Assembly (NCBI GenBank): GCA_029433345.1
Contig: JAQTHY010000002.1
Coordinates: 85,803-149,802, forward strand
Source of the DNA: Orbaceae bacterium ESL0727
Lineage (GTDB): Bacteria; Pseudomonadota; Gammaproteobacteria; Enterobacterales; Orbaceae
Direction of reading: 5' to 3'
DNA length: 64,000 bases
Part shown: one piece after another, positions 41,356 to 52,446 of the stretch
Numbering within the stretch: the first letter of the stretch is position 1
How the letters are laid out: every line of letters starts with the position of its first letter
Program-made: the position numbers and the translations under genes
Notes under the pieces: generated by a model
The model's input: the letters and a program-made list of their open reading frames with translations, nothing else
Told to the model about the DNA's origin: nothing
Databases searched by the model: none

Positions 41356-43989
41356 ATGAAGAAAGGTCTTAATTTAACATCAATAGCATTGTTTGTGATA
41401 ACCGCACTCGGCTCATCGGCTGTGTTTGCTGCGGCGGATCAAACCGCGCTGTCTGTTGATAGCAATAAAGTCATCGAATTAAAAGATGGCTCAAAAGTTC
41501 GTGAGATGATTAATAATCAACAGCGTAGCCTTTATCAAATTGCGTTGCTAAGTAGTATTTCTATTGCTGAATTACGTGAGATGAATGCAGGTCGGTTTGA
41601 TAAGAAAGATACTGTTGAAGTAGGAGATCGTTTAGTTTTACCTGAAAATTCCCCATTATTACCGCCAATTACTAAAACTGGCAGTAAATTAGATGATAAA
41701 TATAGTAATTTGCCAAAATTAGGTTCGACTAATAATTATGATCCTAACGCTGCGGCAAATGGTTCAGGTTCGACACAGGTTGCATCTGCTTTACAAATGG
41801 CAGGACAAGGTTGGAAACAAGTTACATCATCTGATAGTAGCGTTTCGAGCCAATTAAAAGATCAAGGTAAAACTTATGCTGACAGCTATATTCGTAATGG
41901 CGTGAAGACACAAGCAGTCGATCCATTACGTAGTGCTGCACAAGATTTTTTAGGTCGCTTTGGTACCGCACAATTACAATTTGATGTAGGTGATAAAGGT
42001 GATTTGAGCAATATTAACGCTAAATTATTTAGCCCTTGGTATGACTCAGATGCAACATTGATTTTTTCACAGATGACCTTTCAAGAATACGAACATAATC
42101 GTCGTATTGGTAACTTTGGTATTGGTCAACGTTGGGATGTTGCTGATAAAAAATGGTTGTTAGGCTATAACGTCTTTTTTGACCACGATTTTCAACGTTC
42201 GCATAACCGTTTAGGTATCGGTGCTGAAGCTTGGACCGATAATATGAAGTTTGCTGCTAACTATTACTATCCGTTATCGGATTGGAAAAATTCGCGTGAT
42301 TTTGATGACTATTTAGAACGTGCAGCTAAAGGTTTTGATATTCGCTTCCAAGGTTATTTACCTCAATATCCACATTTAGGTGGGTCATTGATGTATGAAC
42401 AATACTTTGGTGATAAAGTTGGTCTATTTGGTAAGGATAATTTACAGAAAGATCCTCATGCCGTTACCTTAGGTCTTGATTATACGCCGGTACCATTATT
42501 TACTGTTAAGGCAGAACATAAGATTGGTCAAGATGGTAAAAAAGATACACGTGCAGAGTTGACCTTGAATTATCGTATTGGTACGCCTCTTAAAGATCAG
42601 ATGGATCCTGAGATGGTACAAACTGCCCGATCACTTAAGGGTAGCCGTTATGATCTTGTCGACCGTAATAACTACATCGTCTTAGAATATAAAGAGAAGA
42701 AGATGAGTGTTGATTTGGGTCTTGAAAGAGTACAGATCAAAGAAGGCGATACTATGCCGGTCAGCGTTGGTTTACATAATGCGCGTAATATTAGTCGTAT
42801 TAGTTGGACAGGGGATTTATCAATGGCTGATCCAGCCTTGAACTTCTTGTGTCACAACCCTTCAAGTGGTGGTGTTTGCCCTGCTTCATCATCTTGGACT
42901 AATGCGTCTATCACTGATACGCAAAATTGGACCGTGATAGCACCTTCTTATTTGAGTGCTTCCGGTGAAAAGAACCCACGATCCGGTTCGCAAATAGGTA
43001 CAGGCAAATATACTTTTGCGGTAACGATTACTGATGGACGTGGTAAGACAGCGTCGTCAAATTCAGTTACTTTTGAAGTATTACCAGACTACCTGTCACG
43101 TACAGTTAAATTAGATCCTGTTGTTGATGGTGTAGTACAAACTTCGGGTGTAGAAGTTGCCGCTGGTCGAGAATTTACCTTAAAAGGTTCATTAATGAAG
43201 AATAATGTACCGTTTAAAGATGACTCGATTGTTTACCCTAATACTGTTACGCAAGAGTTTATTAATAAGCTTAATAATGATGCGACACCAATATGGTTAG
43301 CAACTGATATTAATGGTAATCGTATTAAATTTGGATTAAATAGTTGTCCAATCGGAGTCAGTGAATGCTTATATGTAACCGCTGTCAATAAAACAACAGT
43401 GAGTGGTGGTGATGTTTATTCTATCGATGTAAAAGCATCAGCAAGATTGCAGAGAGTTAAATTTACATTATCATTACCTCCATATAACGATACTTCAACA
43501 ATCGTTAATATTTCAGGTGGTATTCCACTTTATGTTGATATCTTCCATGTTGTTAAAAGTGGTGGAAATATTACAAAACATGAATTAGCGGCAACAACCG
43601 GCGATTCAGCTGTTGCTCATGGTACAGCATCTACTATCCATAATGCGACTGATCCAACATTAGCAGGTACAGTGTCAACTGATAACCTTGTATTAGGTGA
43701 TACATACTATGCCGTTGCTAAAGATGTTGATGGCCGTAAGATTGATGATAGATATATCAGATATGAATGGTGGTTAGTTAGCGCTAATGGTAAAACTTGT
43801 GAACCTGATGGTACCGAAACGAAAGTTGATGCAGATCCACTAGATAGTACGGATATTTCAACTTATCCAACTAAGTATGTACCAAAACATAAAGCACATC
43901 CTAATTTATCAGGAGCCAATAAAACACAAAGAGCAGCTTGTGCGGGTGACCAAGGTTATAAACTAGAAGTTAAAGCGATACCACAATAG
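41356..43989 (+). CDS. Inverse autotransporter (intimin/invasin family) adhesin
   Basis: The 877-aa product has a signal peptide (about 1-25, VFA cut), a LysM-like module (about 55-100: LYQIALLSSISIAELREMNAG, then VEVGDRLVLP), a linker, and the inverse autotransporter beta-domain (about 170-425) with AQDFLGRFGTAQLQF, IGQRWDVADKKWLLGYNVFFDHDF and RLGIGAEAWTDNMKFAANYYYPLSDW. The passenger (about 450-877) looks like three or four Ig-like domains with paired Cys (LCHNPSSGGVC, SCPIGVSEC). The last about 145 residues resemble the tail of the next gene's product. It is likely surface-exposed, anchored in the outer membrane and bound to peptidoglycan. The ligand is unknown. Confidence 0.9.
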   Translation: MKKGLNLTSIALFVITALGSSAVFAAADQTALSVDSNKVIELKDGSKVREMINNQQRSLYQIALLSSISIAELREMNAGRFDKKDTVEVGDRLVLPENSPLLPPITKTGSKLDDKYSNLPKLGSTNNYDPNAAANGSGSTQVASALQMAGQGWKQVTSSDSSVSSQLKDQGKTYADSYIRNGVKTQAVDPLRSAAQDFLGRFGTAQLQFDVGDKGDLSNINAKLFSPWYDSDATLIFSQMTFQEYEHNRRIGNFGIGQRWDVADKKWLLGYNVFFDHDFQRSHNRLGIGAEAWTDNMKFAANYYYPLSDWKNSRDFDDYLERAAKGFDIRFQGYLPQYPHLGGSLMYEQYFGDKVGLFGKDNLQKDPHAVTLGLDYTPVPLFTVKAEHKIGQDGKKDTRAELTLNYRIGTPLKDQMDPEMVQTARSLKGSRYDLVDRNNYIVLEYKEKKMSVDLGLERVQIKEGDTMPVSVGLHNARNISRISWTGDLSMADPALNFLCHNPSSGGVCPASSSWTNASITDTQNWTVIAPSYLSASGEKNPRSGSQIGTGKYTFAVTITDGRGKTASSNSVTFEVLPDYLSRTVKLDPVVDGVVQTSGVEVAAGREFTLKGSLMKNNVPFKDDSIVYPNTVTQEFINKLNNDATPIWLATDINGNRIKFGLNSCPIGVSECLYVTAVNKTTVSGGDVYSIDVKASARLQRVKFTLSLPPYNDTSTIVNISGGIPLYVDIFHVVKSGGNITKHELAATTGDSAVAHGTASTIHNATDPTLAGTVSTDNLVLGDTYYAVAKDVDGRKIDDRYIRYEWWLVSANGKTCEPDGTETKVDADPLDSTDISTYPTKYVPKHKAHPNLSGANKTQRAACAGDQGYKLEVKAIPQ

Positions 43990-44106
43990 AAATAAAAGTT
44001 TTGGCTTGTTGATGTAAATCAATAAGCCTTAAAGGAACACCAACAAAAGTGGTGTATTTATATAAATACAGCATGTTAATTTGAGAATAAAGAAGGAAGT
44101 CTAAAC

Positions 44107-45105
44107 ATGAGAAATTTGACAATCAAAAAAGTAGCGCTAGGTGTATTTCTAGCAGGCTATGCAGCAAGTAGCGCATTTGCAGCACCATTAGTTTCTACTA
44201 CAACAAATACTATCGTTGGTAACTTACCAGCACTATCTACGAAAGGAACTGATCCTCTTAGTAATAGCCCAACATGGACTATTCATTCATCGATTGTAAG
44301 TAGTACAGTTTCAGGTCAAGTAGGTTATATTGGTGATAAAATACTTTTTGAATTCGTCACAACCGACGTCGATGGTGATACACCTGCAGCGACTCCAGCA
44401 AAAGATTCATTAGGTTCTGAAGGTACATTCCGAGTAATGTATTATAAAGATAATGCATGGGTAGAAGCATCTGATGACAGCTATAATTATGTAGCGAATG
44501 GTAAAATTGAATTTACATTGAAAAATGATGCCGGTGGTGCAAGCAAAATCGGTTATAAGATTCAAGCAAAAACCCAATATGGTGCCCCAAGAGATGGTCT
44601 TTGGATTTCTGGTGACACTTTAGCAGCTGCTGCACCAACTACACCATCTACAACACCCCCAACTAATCCAGGTACTGGTGGTACAGGTGATGGTGGTGTT
44701 GATGGACCGAAGCATCCAGTTCCATCTGTAACAGCTAAAAAAGGTATCTTTAAATCTGGTGGCCCATACACCAAAACTGATAACTATGCAGATCCAACAA
44801 ATACAACACTTACTCCTAAGTTAGCTGAAACTTATGAATTAGTTTATTGGGATGATAAAACTCCAGGTACCGATGGTGACTTTGAAGCTACCGATCAACG
44901 CTTTACACCAAGTACTATTCAATGGCAAGTCGTAGGTGGTAATGCCGCTGCAAATGGTGGCTATGCTGCTACAGCAACTGATTTAACAGGTCAAACAGCA
45001 GCAACAATTGCATTACCAGCACTTAATAGTGGAACAGATTCTTGGTTTACAACAAAACCAGAAGCTGGTGTACAGGGCTTCAAATTACAAGTTACATTTG
45101 AATAA
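44107..45105 (+). CDS. Secreted partner of the inverse autotransporter (SinI/ZirS-like)
   Basis: The 332-aa product has a clear Sec signal peptide (1-25, SAFA cut), an N-terminal domain (about 26-177), a Pro/Thr/Gly linker (about 178-208) and a C-terminal domain (about 215-332). The C-terminal domain resembles the end of the upstream adhesin: FKSGGPYTK versus VKSGGNITK, IQWQVVG versus IRYEWWLVS and QGFKLQV versus QGYKLEV. It follows that gene by 117 bp and a strong terminator follows, so the two form a unit. Small secreted partners of intimin-like proteins (SinI next to SinH, ZirS exported through ZirT) are known in Salmonella. Assignment to that group is by context and layout. Confidence 0.7.
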   Translation: MRNLTIKKVALGVFLAGYAASSAFAAPLVSTTTNTIVGNLPALSTKGTDPLSNSPTWTIHSSIVSSTVSGQVGYIGDKILFEFVTTDVDGDTPAATPAKDSLGSEGTFRVMYYKDNAWVEASDDSYNYVANGKIEFTLKNDAGGASKIGYKIQAKTQYGAPRDGLWISGDTLAAAAPTTPSTTPPTNPGTGGTGDGGVDGPKHPVPSVTAKKGIFKSGGPYTKTDNYADPTNTTLTPKLAETYELVYWDDKTPGTDGDFEATDQRFTPSTIQWQVVGGNAAANGGYAATATDLTGQTAATIALPALNSGTDSWFTTKPEAGVQGFKLQVTFE

Positions 45106-45124
45106 CTGTTTATCCATACAAATC

Positions 45125-45153
45125 AAAAACCACTCTTCGGAGTGGTTTTTTTT
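45125..45153 (+). terminator. Terminator of the adhesin unit
   Basis: ACCACTC stem, TTCG tetraloop, GAGTGGT, then a run of T, 20 bp past the stop. A textbook intrinsic terminator. Confidence 0.92.
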
Positions 45154-45461
45154 ATGTTAAATCTATTTTTCTCGTCTCATATCCTACGATAGTAAACTCT
45201 TGTACATGATTCTGAATTATCTTTTTATCCCAATATAGATACAGATCTTATATCTTTCACTAGTTGGTAACAGTGCCTAATCATTTTATTTAAGCATAAA
45301 GTGCACAATACATGTTATTGATAATTATTGTCGCTATAACTGCTTATTTATTATTACGATCATTGGTCAATATCTAGCGTTGCTTTTCGCATATCGTGCA
45401 TGCAGTCTAAAAATCAGTTAAAATAATAATAAGATTAAAAATAGTTAGATTATGGAATGCA
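45154..45461. other. Spacer before dnaB
   Basis: About 310 bp, AT-rich. I see no gene, clear promoter or repeat in it. Confidence 0.4.
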
Positions 45462-46931
45462 ATGAAGACTGATGATATAAATAATAGTAATTATGCTAAA
45501 AATAGTTATACATCGAATGGTTCTACCGATAAAACTGCAATGGATTCGTCATCTATGCGGCAAGCGCAGCTGCATAGTCTAAAATTACCTCCGCATTCAA
45601 TTGAAGCTGAACAGGCAGTATTAGGTAGTTTGATGTTAGATAATCAGCGATGGGATACCGTTGCTGAAATGCTTAACGAACGTGATTTTTATTCTCGTCA
45701 TCATCAACTTATTTTTGCCGAAATGCACACCTTGGTGAGTCAAGGCACACCGATTGATTTGATTACGTTATCTGAAAGCTTAGAAAATAGAGCACTTTTA
45801 GCTGACGTGGGGGGATTTGCTTATTTAGCTGAGCTGTCTAAAAATACCCCAAGTGCTATCAACGTCGTGGCCTATTCACAAATTATCCGCCAGCAATCTA
45901 TTTTGCGGGAGTTGATTAGTGCATCTAATGAAATTGCTGATAGTTGTTATGCTCCAGAAGGGCGTAATAGTGAAGAAATCTTAGATTTTGCTGAGTCAAG
46001 AATCTTTCAAATTGCTGAAAGTAGAACCAAATCAGGAGAAGGCCCACGTAATATTACTGAAGTACTTGAAGCAACAGTGGCAAAAATTGAAGAACTTTTC
46101 CAGCGTCCACACGATGGCGTAACAGGTGTATCAACTGGATTTATTGATTTAGATAAAAAAACGGCTGGTTTGCAAAATTCTGATCTGATCATTGTAGCAG
46201 CACGTCCATCAATGGGGAAAACGACCTTTGCGATGAATTTGTGTGAGAATGCTGCGATGATGCAAGAAAAACCCGTTTTGATCTTTAGTTTAGAAATGCC
46301 TGCCGATCAGATTATGATGCGTATGCTTGCTTCATTGTCACGTGTTGACCAAACTCGAATTCGAACTGGGCAATTGCAAGATGATGATTGGGCAAGAATT
46401 TCTAGTACGATGGGGCTTCTTTTAGAAAAGAAAAATATTTACATTGATGATTCATCGGGTTTAACTCCGATGGAGTTGCGTTCTCGGGCAAGGCGAGTTG
46501 CGCGCGAACACGGTGGACTCAGTCTAATCATGGTCGATTATTTACAACTTATGCGAGTACCAACTATTTCGGAAAATCGTACCTTAGAAATTGCCGAAAT
46601 TTCGAGATCACTTAAAGCATTAGCGAAAGAACTTTCTGTGCCGGTAGTTGCATTATCACAATTAAATCGTAGTTTGGAACAGCGTGCCGATAAACATCCA
46701 GTGAATTCAGATTTACGTGAATCAGGTTCTATCGAACAAGATGCCGACGTTGTCATGTTTATTTACCGTGATGAAGTGTATAACGAAAATTCGGAATTTA
46801 AAGGGATTGCTGAAATTATTCTGGGCAAACAGCGTAATGGGCCAATTGGTAAAGTGCGCTTAAAATTCCAAGGGCAATTTTCACGGTTTGATAATTATGC
46901 TGATTCAAGTAAATATATGGATGATGATTAA
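45462..46931 (+). CDS. dnaB: Replicative DNA helicase
   Basis: Hexameric 5'-3' helicase at the replication fork. The 489-aa product has a low-complexity N-terminal tail (about 1-38, Asn/Ser-rich), the N-terminal collar domain (LPPHSIEAEQAVLGSLMLDN) and the RecA-like domain with Walker A ARPSMGKTT, SLEMPADQIMMRMLASLSRVD, DYLQLM and the arginine-finger region. No intein is present. Its TAA stop overlaps the stop of the convergent cydC within TTAA. Confidence 0.97.
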   Translation: MKTDDINNSNYAKNSYTSNGSTDKTAMDSSSMRQAQLHSLKLPPHSIEAEQAVLGSLMLDNQRWDTVAEMLNERDFYSRHHQLIFAEMHTLVSQGTPIDLITLSESLENRALLADVGGFAYLAELSKNTPSAINVVAYSQIIRQQSILRELISASNEIADSCYAPEGRNSEEILDFAESRIFQIAESRTKSGEGPRNITEVLEATVAKIEELFQRPHDGVTGVSTGFIDLDKKTAGLQNSDLIIVAARPSMGKTTFAMNLCENAAMMQEKPVLIFSLEMPADQIMMRMLASLSRVDQTRIRTGQLQDDDWARISSTMGLLLEKKNIYIDDSSGLTPMELRSRARRVAREHGGLSLIMVDYLQLMRVPTISENRTLEIAEISRSLKALAKELSVPVVALSQLNRSLEQRADKHPVNSDLRESGSIEQDADVVMFIYRDEVYNENSEFKGIAEIILGKQRNGPIGKVRLKFQGQFSRFDNYADSSKYMDDD

Positions 46932-48559
46932 AGCATAATAATTCGATCAAATAACTGTTTATCAGTGAGCCGATGCGTAACCACGAGTAATGTCTTTGTG
47001 GCACAACTGCGTTTGATGAGTGTCATAATTTGTTGTTCAGTTTCGCTATCTAAGCTTTCAGTTGGTTCATCCATCAAAATTAACGGTGCATCATGAAGTA
47101 GCGCTCTTGCTATGCCAATGCGACGCATTTCACCACCGGAAAGTGGACGCCCGCTATCGCCTAACCACAGGTCTAATCCCTGTTCAGTTGCGAGTAATTT
47201 GTCTAATTCGACCTGTTTTAATATTGTAATTAATTGGTTATCGGTAGCGTTGGGATTACCAATTAGGAGATTTTGTTTGAGCGTATCACTAAAAATAGTG
47301 ATGACCTGCGGAACAACCGACATAGTTTTACGTAAGGTATGCTCATCAAGTTGATTAATTGGTATATTATTCAAGAAGATTTCACCTTGTGTCGGTTCAC
47401 GTTCACGCGTGATTAAATTGAGCAAAGTTGATTTACCGCAACCGGTTTTCCCCATTAAGCCGATATGTTCACCTGCTGCAACTGTTAATGAAAAATCTTT
47501 TAATACCGCAAAAGGTTGATTTGGGTAATAGAATGTGATGTCTTTTAGTATGACATTAATCGAATCAAGATTGATATCTACGCCTTTTTTTACAAACTTA
47601 ATTGTTGCGTGTTGATTGAAAATATCCGTAGTGCGTTTAGCAGACGTGAGGACCTGTTCTAAAAAAATGAAGGCACCAGGAATTGGTGCTAAAATTTCAG
47701 CGCTCGAAAGCGAAACAAATAAAAAGAATGCAATTAAAGGTGTTGAGTTGCTGCTCGCAATCATTCCTAATACCAGTACAGTTAACAATCCAACAATCAC
47801 AATAATAAAAGCACTGGCAATAGCGGTTAAGTTTGCTTGGCGTTGTTGGTTGCGCAACCAAGCTTGTTCGAGTTGATCAAGTTTTTGTCGATAATTTGTG
47901 CGGGCGTTAAATAACGTTAATTCAGCTTGACCTTGTAGATAGTTGACAAGTTGTTGCCGATAATCGCGCTGCTCTTGGGCGATTTGTCTACCTAATTGTT
48001 TCCCTGCTTGATAAAAAATGGTCGGCACAACTAATATGGTTACGGTTAATACAAATGCTATGGTGAGCGCAATTTGCAGATTAAGCCAACTTAAGCCGAT
48101 AAATAGTAATGCAATGATGATTAATGCGGTCACAATGGGCGAAAAAAGTTTTAGATAGAGATGATCTAAATGATCAATATCAGCAATAAAACGGTTAAGC
48201 AGATCCGCCTTTTGGTATTGTTCTAATTGATCGGCGGTAAGGGGAAGAATTTTTTGGAACGCTAACGTACGTAAATGGGAAAGAATTTTAAAAGTAGTAT
48301 TATGATCAACTAAGCGTTCAAAATAACGTGCTGCTGTCCGCATGATAGCAGCACCACGTATGCCTGCTGCAGGTAACATGTAATTAAAAGTATATAATCC
48401 CGCTACACCAACAAAAGCTGTCGATGCTAAAAACCAACCTGAAAGTGACAGCAAAAACAGACTTGCCGCTAATGTCATTATGGACAATGATAAGCCTAAG
48501 ACAATTTGCCAAAAATAATATTTATAAAGTTTAAGATAAGGGAGTAATGTTTTTAGCAT
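46928..48559 (-). CDS. cydC: Cysteine/glutathione ABC exporter subunit CydC, short C-terminus
   Basis: With CydD it forms an inner-membrane ABC transporter exporting thiols/haem-linked reductant, needed to assemble cytochrome bd. The 543-aa product has six helices (about 1-300), Walker A GKTGCGKST, the signature LSGGEMRR, Walker B LILMDEPTESLD and the H-loop VTHR. It ends at RIIML, about 30 residues before the E. coli end (573 aa). The missing tail is the stretch after the last beta-strand, so the ATPase core is complete. The stop shares TTAA with the dnaB stop. It starts 9 bp after cydD. Confidence 0.93.
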   Translation of the reverse strand: MLKTLLPYLKLYKYYFWQIVLGLSLSIMTLAASLFLLSLSGWFLASTAFVGVAGLYTFNYMLPAAGIRGAAIMRTAARYFERLVDHNTTFKILSHLRTLAFQKILPLTADQLEQYQKADLLNRFIADIDHLDHLYLKLFSPIVTALIIIALLFIGLSWLNLQIALTIAFVLTVTILVVPTIFYQAGKQLGRQIAQEQRDYRQQLVNYLQGQAELTLFNARTNYRQKLDQLEQAWLRNQQRQANLTAIASAFIIVIVGLLTVLVLGMIASSNSTPLIAFFLFVSLSSAEILAPIPGAFIFLEQVLTSAKRTTDIFNQHATIKFVKKGVDINLDSINVILKDITFYYPNQPFAVLKDFSLTVAAGEHIGLMGKTGCGKSTLLNLITREREPTQGEIFLNNIPINQLDEHTLRKTMSVVPQVITIFSDTLKQNLLIGNPNATDNQLITILKQVELDKLLATEQGLDLWLGDSGRPLSGGEMRRIGIARALLHDAPLILMDEPTESLDSETEQQIMTLIKRSCATKTLLVVTHRLTDKQLFDRIIML

Positions 48560-48568
48560 ACCTTGTCC

Positions 48569-50383
48569 TTAGTCGTCTTTTCGGAGAGGATGATTTTGTG
48601 AAGTGGGATTTGTGCTTAACACTGTTATTTGGTTGTTGTTGAGTTGCCATACAGCACTAAATCCTTGCAAATTATCTTCTAATTGATGCGTTATTGTGAT
48701 GCTATTTGTTGCAATATCGTGTAGATGTAACTGATGGATAGTCTGTTTATCTAAACTGGCAGTTGGTTCGTCAAGCAGTAACAGTTGGCAAGGTTTTAAC
48801 ATTGCTCTAGCAATAGCAACACGTTGCGCTTGGCCGACTGAAAGGCGAACTGCATTTTCACCCACTTGCGTATCTAATCCTTGCGGGAGTTTTTCGATGA
48901 CTTCATTGAGTTGTGCTTTAGCAATGACGCAATTTAGTTCTTCTGGATTGGTGTCCGGCTTGGATAATAAAATATTATCACGTATCGATGCGTTTAACAG
49001 GTATGGATTTTGACCGATCCAACTTATCTGTTGTTGCCAATAAGTGGGATTTAGATTACGTAATTCGATATCATTTATTTTTAATGATCCTTGATAAGGC
49101 AGAAAACCAAGTAGTACGTTAAATAGGGAACTTTTGCCGGCACCACTGGTACCAATAAGGGCTAAATTAAACGGTGCCTGTAATCCAAAAGATAAAGGGC
49201 CGACGAGTGATTGTTGTTCGCTAGATAAGACCACTAAATTCTCGGCTACGATACTGTGTAATATGAATGAGGATGATGATTGATCCACTGGTGCGGAATC
49301 AATAGCATGATCGGATGATTGTAACGTTTTCTCCTGATAGGTAGATCTTGCATGAATGACTTGTTCATTTTGTGTTAAAAAAGTATCGATATTATCCGCC
49401 GCGGCAATTGCTTCGGCTTTAGCATGGTAATAAGTGCCTAAATCACGTAATGGCTGGAAAAATTCGGGAGCTAGAATTAAGCTAAAGAATCCAGCAAAGA
49501 GGGTAATTGTTGTGTTCGAGTAAGTATCTAAAAAAGCGGCTCCAAAATGAAATTCACCCAAATAAGAAAAACCAAAATAAGCCGCCACAACGGCAATCGA
49601 AATCGATGTGAAAAATTCTAATACTGCAGATGATAAAAAAGCCATTTTTAATACTTGCATGGTCCTACGTCGGAAATCTTCTGAAGCTTGTGTAATTTCT
49701 ATTGTTTGCTGTTTACCTTGATCAAATAAGCGAATTGTTTTTAATCCTTTAAGTCGATCAAGGAAATGACCACTTAAAAGTGCCAATGCTTTAAAATTAT
49801 AGCGGTTGACATCAGCGGCGCCCATACCCACTAAAATCATAAAAAGAGGAATCAACGGTGCTGTAGCAAGGAGGATCAGTGCTGCGGCCCAATTAACAGG
49901 TAAAATAGCGAAAAAAATTAAAATTGGGACTAGTGTGGCTAAACGCATTTGTGGTAAGTAATGGGCATAAAAATCTTGGAGATTATCTACTTGTTCAATG
50001 AGCAGCGTGCTCCATGCGCCAGTTGTTTTTTGATTAAGATAAGCGGGGCCAAGTTTTTCCAGTAACGTTAAAAGCTGCTTTCTGATCGTTTGCCGGATGT
50101 GCGATCCGATCGCAAAATTGATTTTTGTTCGTAAATAGGTGAATAGGGCACGTAATAAAAACATCACGATAAAAGCTATCACATAAGGTAATGTCGCGGG
50201 CAATGTTACTTGCTCTATGATTAATTTATGGAGTGTTATTGCTAATAATGCCGCTTGCAAAATAATAATAATGGCTGAAATAAAACCAGTTAAAACAGAA
50301 TAACGCAATGCGGTTTTATGTGTTTTTGCCTGCTGTTTTAGCCAGTGTAGCAGATAGGTTTGGCGTTTTTTATCGAGAGACAT
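48569..50383 (-). CDS. cydD: Cysteine/glutathione ABC exporter subunit CydD
   Basis: The 604-aa product (588 in E. coli) has an N-terminal six-helix region with KTTGAWSTLLIEQVDNLQDFYAHYLPQM, a Ser-rich linker (about 345-370), and an ATPase domain with GTSGAGKSS, LSVGQAQRVAIARAML and LLLLDEPTASLD. The linker insertion explains the extra length. Order trxB-cydD-cydC on one strand is the E. coli arrangement. Confidence 0.95.
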   Translation of the reverse strand: MSLDKKRQTYLLHWLKQQAKTHKTALRYSVLTGFISAIIIILQAALLAITLHKLIIEQVTLPATLPYVIAFIVMFLLRALFTYLRTKINFAIGSHIRQTIRKQLLTLLEKLGPAYLNQKTTGAWSTLLIEQVDNLQDFYAHYLPQMRLATLVPILIFFAILPVNWAAALILLATAPLIPLFMILVGMGAADVNRYNFKALALLSGHFLDRLKGLKTIRLFDQGKQQTIEITQASEDFRRRTMQVLKMAFLSSAVLEFFTSISIAVVAAYFGFSYLGEFHFGAAFLDTYSNTTITLFAGFFSLILAPEFFQPLRDLGTYYHAKAEAIAAADNIDTFLTQNEQVIHARSTYQEKTLQSSDHAIDSAPVDQSSSSFILHSIVAENLVVLSSEQQSLVGPLSFGLQAPFNLALIGTSGAGKSSLFNVLLGFLPYQGSLKINDIELRNLNPTYWQQQISWIGQNPYLLNASIRDNILLSKPDTNPEELNCVIAKAQLNEVIEKLPQGLDTQVGENAVRLSVGQAQRVAIARAMLKPCQLLLLDEPTASLDKQTIHQLHLHDIATNSITITHQLEDNLQGFSAVWQLNNNQITVLSTNPTSQNHPLRKDD

Positions 50384-50480
50384 TCAAGCGATAACTCTTA
50401 TTTTATACTATTTATATTTTATAATACGCATATTTTACGATAACGACTATAGACGTATTACGCTGAACAGATGTAAAAAG

Positions 50481-50516
50481 AAAGCGGCATAACAAAGCGC
50501 TATACCACGCTGCTTT
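50481..50516 (-). terminator. Possible terminator of trxB
   Basis: AAAGCGGC pairs with GCTGCTTT (one G-T pair) across a 20-nt loop. On the minus strand it is followed by CTTTTT. It lies 60 bp past trxB, between it and cydD. Confidence 0.45.
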
Positions 50517-50575
50517 TTTACATTTCGTCGGTAACAGTCGGCGAAATTCTTGAGTTTAAGATAAAATCACCACGT

Positions 50576-51541
<966 letters not shown>

Positions 51542-51683
51542 CTAATTTTAATTCTTTATTTCCCACTATTCCACCAAGGATAATCAGTCGAATAGTTAAT
51601 CATCTAAAATATAATATTTATAGATCTATCTTTTTTATTATAAAAATAAATAAGTTATGTAAAAATCTATAAAATTTTTGCGG

Positions 51684-52334
51684 CTATAAGAATGTACAAA
51701 TTTTCTTTAATGGCCAACGGATATGTTCTTTCGGTTGATTAACGCGATAACCAAAAGCTAAACAGAGCGCAATCCCAAATGACTGTCCGCTAAATTGGGG
51801 AATATTTTTTTCAAGAATTTGGATCATTCTATCTTGTTGGAATCCACCAATAGCACAAGAATCGATACCATGATAGGCTGCAGCTGTCATCATATTTGTA
51901 GATGCAATATAACATTGCATTTCTGACCAATGATCAATAGCGATATCACTGTCCATTTCTTGCGTACAATAGTTGATAAAAGATTGGCAGGCAATATCGA
52001 TAGCTGTTTGATCATCTTTATTCGCTAGCCCACGTGTAACCACGCTGCGTAAATAATTACTTTGTCCAGTAAACTGATTTGCTTTGCGGTAAAGAACGAT
52101 AATAAAGTGAGAACAACTGGAAACTTGCGGTTGATCATAACAGATCGCACGTAATTGTTTTTTTAGTTCAGGATTATCGACAACTACGAAATGCCATGGT
52201 TCCATGCCAAATGAAGAGGGTGAGCTGCGTCCGGCTTCTAAAATTGCATTCAGATCATCGGGAGTGATTTTTTTCTTCTCATCAAATTGTTTGCAAGCAT
52301 GACGAAAATTGAATGCTTGGCTTAATTTATCCAT
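51684..52334 (-). CDS. NfsB-type nitroreductase family protein
   Basis: FMN-dependent NAD(P)H oxidoreductase of the nitroreductase fold. The 216-aa product has FRHACKQFDEKKKIT, the SSFGMEPWHFVVVDNPELK stretch, MMTAAAYHGIDSCAIGGF and a closing ALCLAFGYR. It resembles E. coli NfsB (217 aa), but the exact substrate cannot be told; relatives reduce nitroaromatics, quinones or dihydropteridines. GGAG precedes the ATG. It seems to be its own unit after ampG. Confidence 0.85.
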   Translation of the reverse strand: MDKLSQAFNFRHACKQFDEKKKITPDDLNAILEAGRSSPSSFGMEPWHFVVVDNPELKKQLRAICYDQPQVSSCSHFIIVLYRKANQFTGQSNYLRSVVTRGLANKDDQTAIDIACQSFINYCTQEMDSDIAIDHWSEMQCYIASTNMMTAAAYHGIDSCAIGGFQQDRMIQILEKNIPQFSGQSFGIALCLAFGYRVNQPKEHIRWPLKKICTFL

Positions 52335-52446
52335 CTTTTCTCCTAAAAGTCAGTATCGCAAACACGATCGGCAAAAGGTCTGTTTACACGCAAAAAAGAG
52401 GAGTGTATAGGGCATTGCCCTATGATCCTGTTTGTCTATTTTCACT

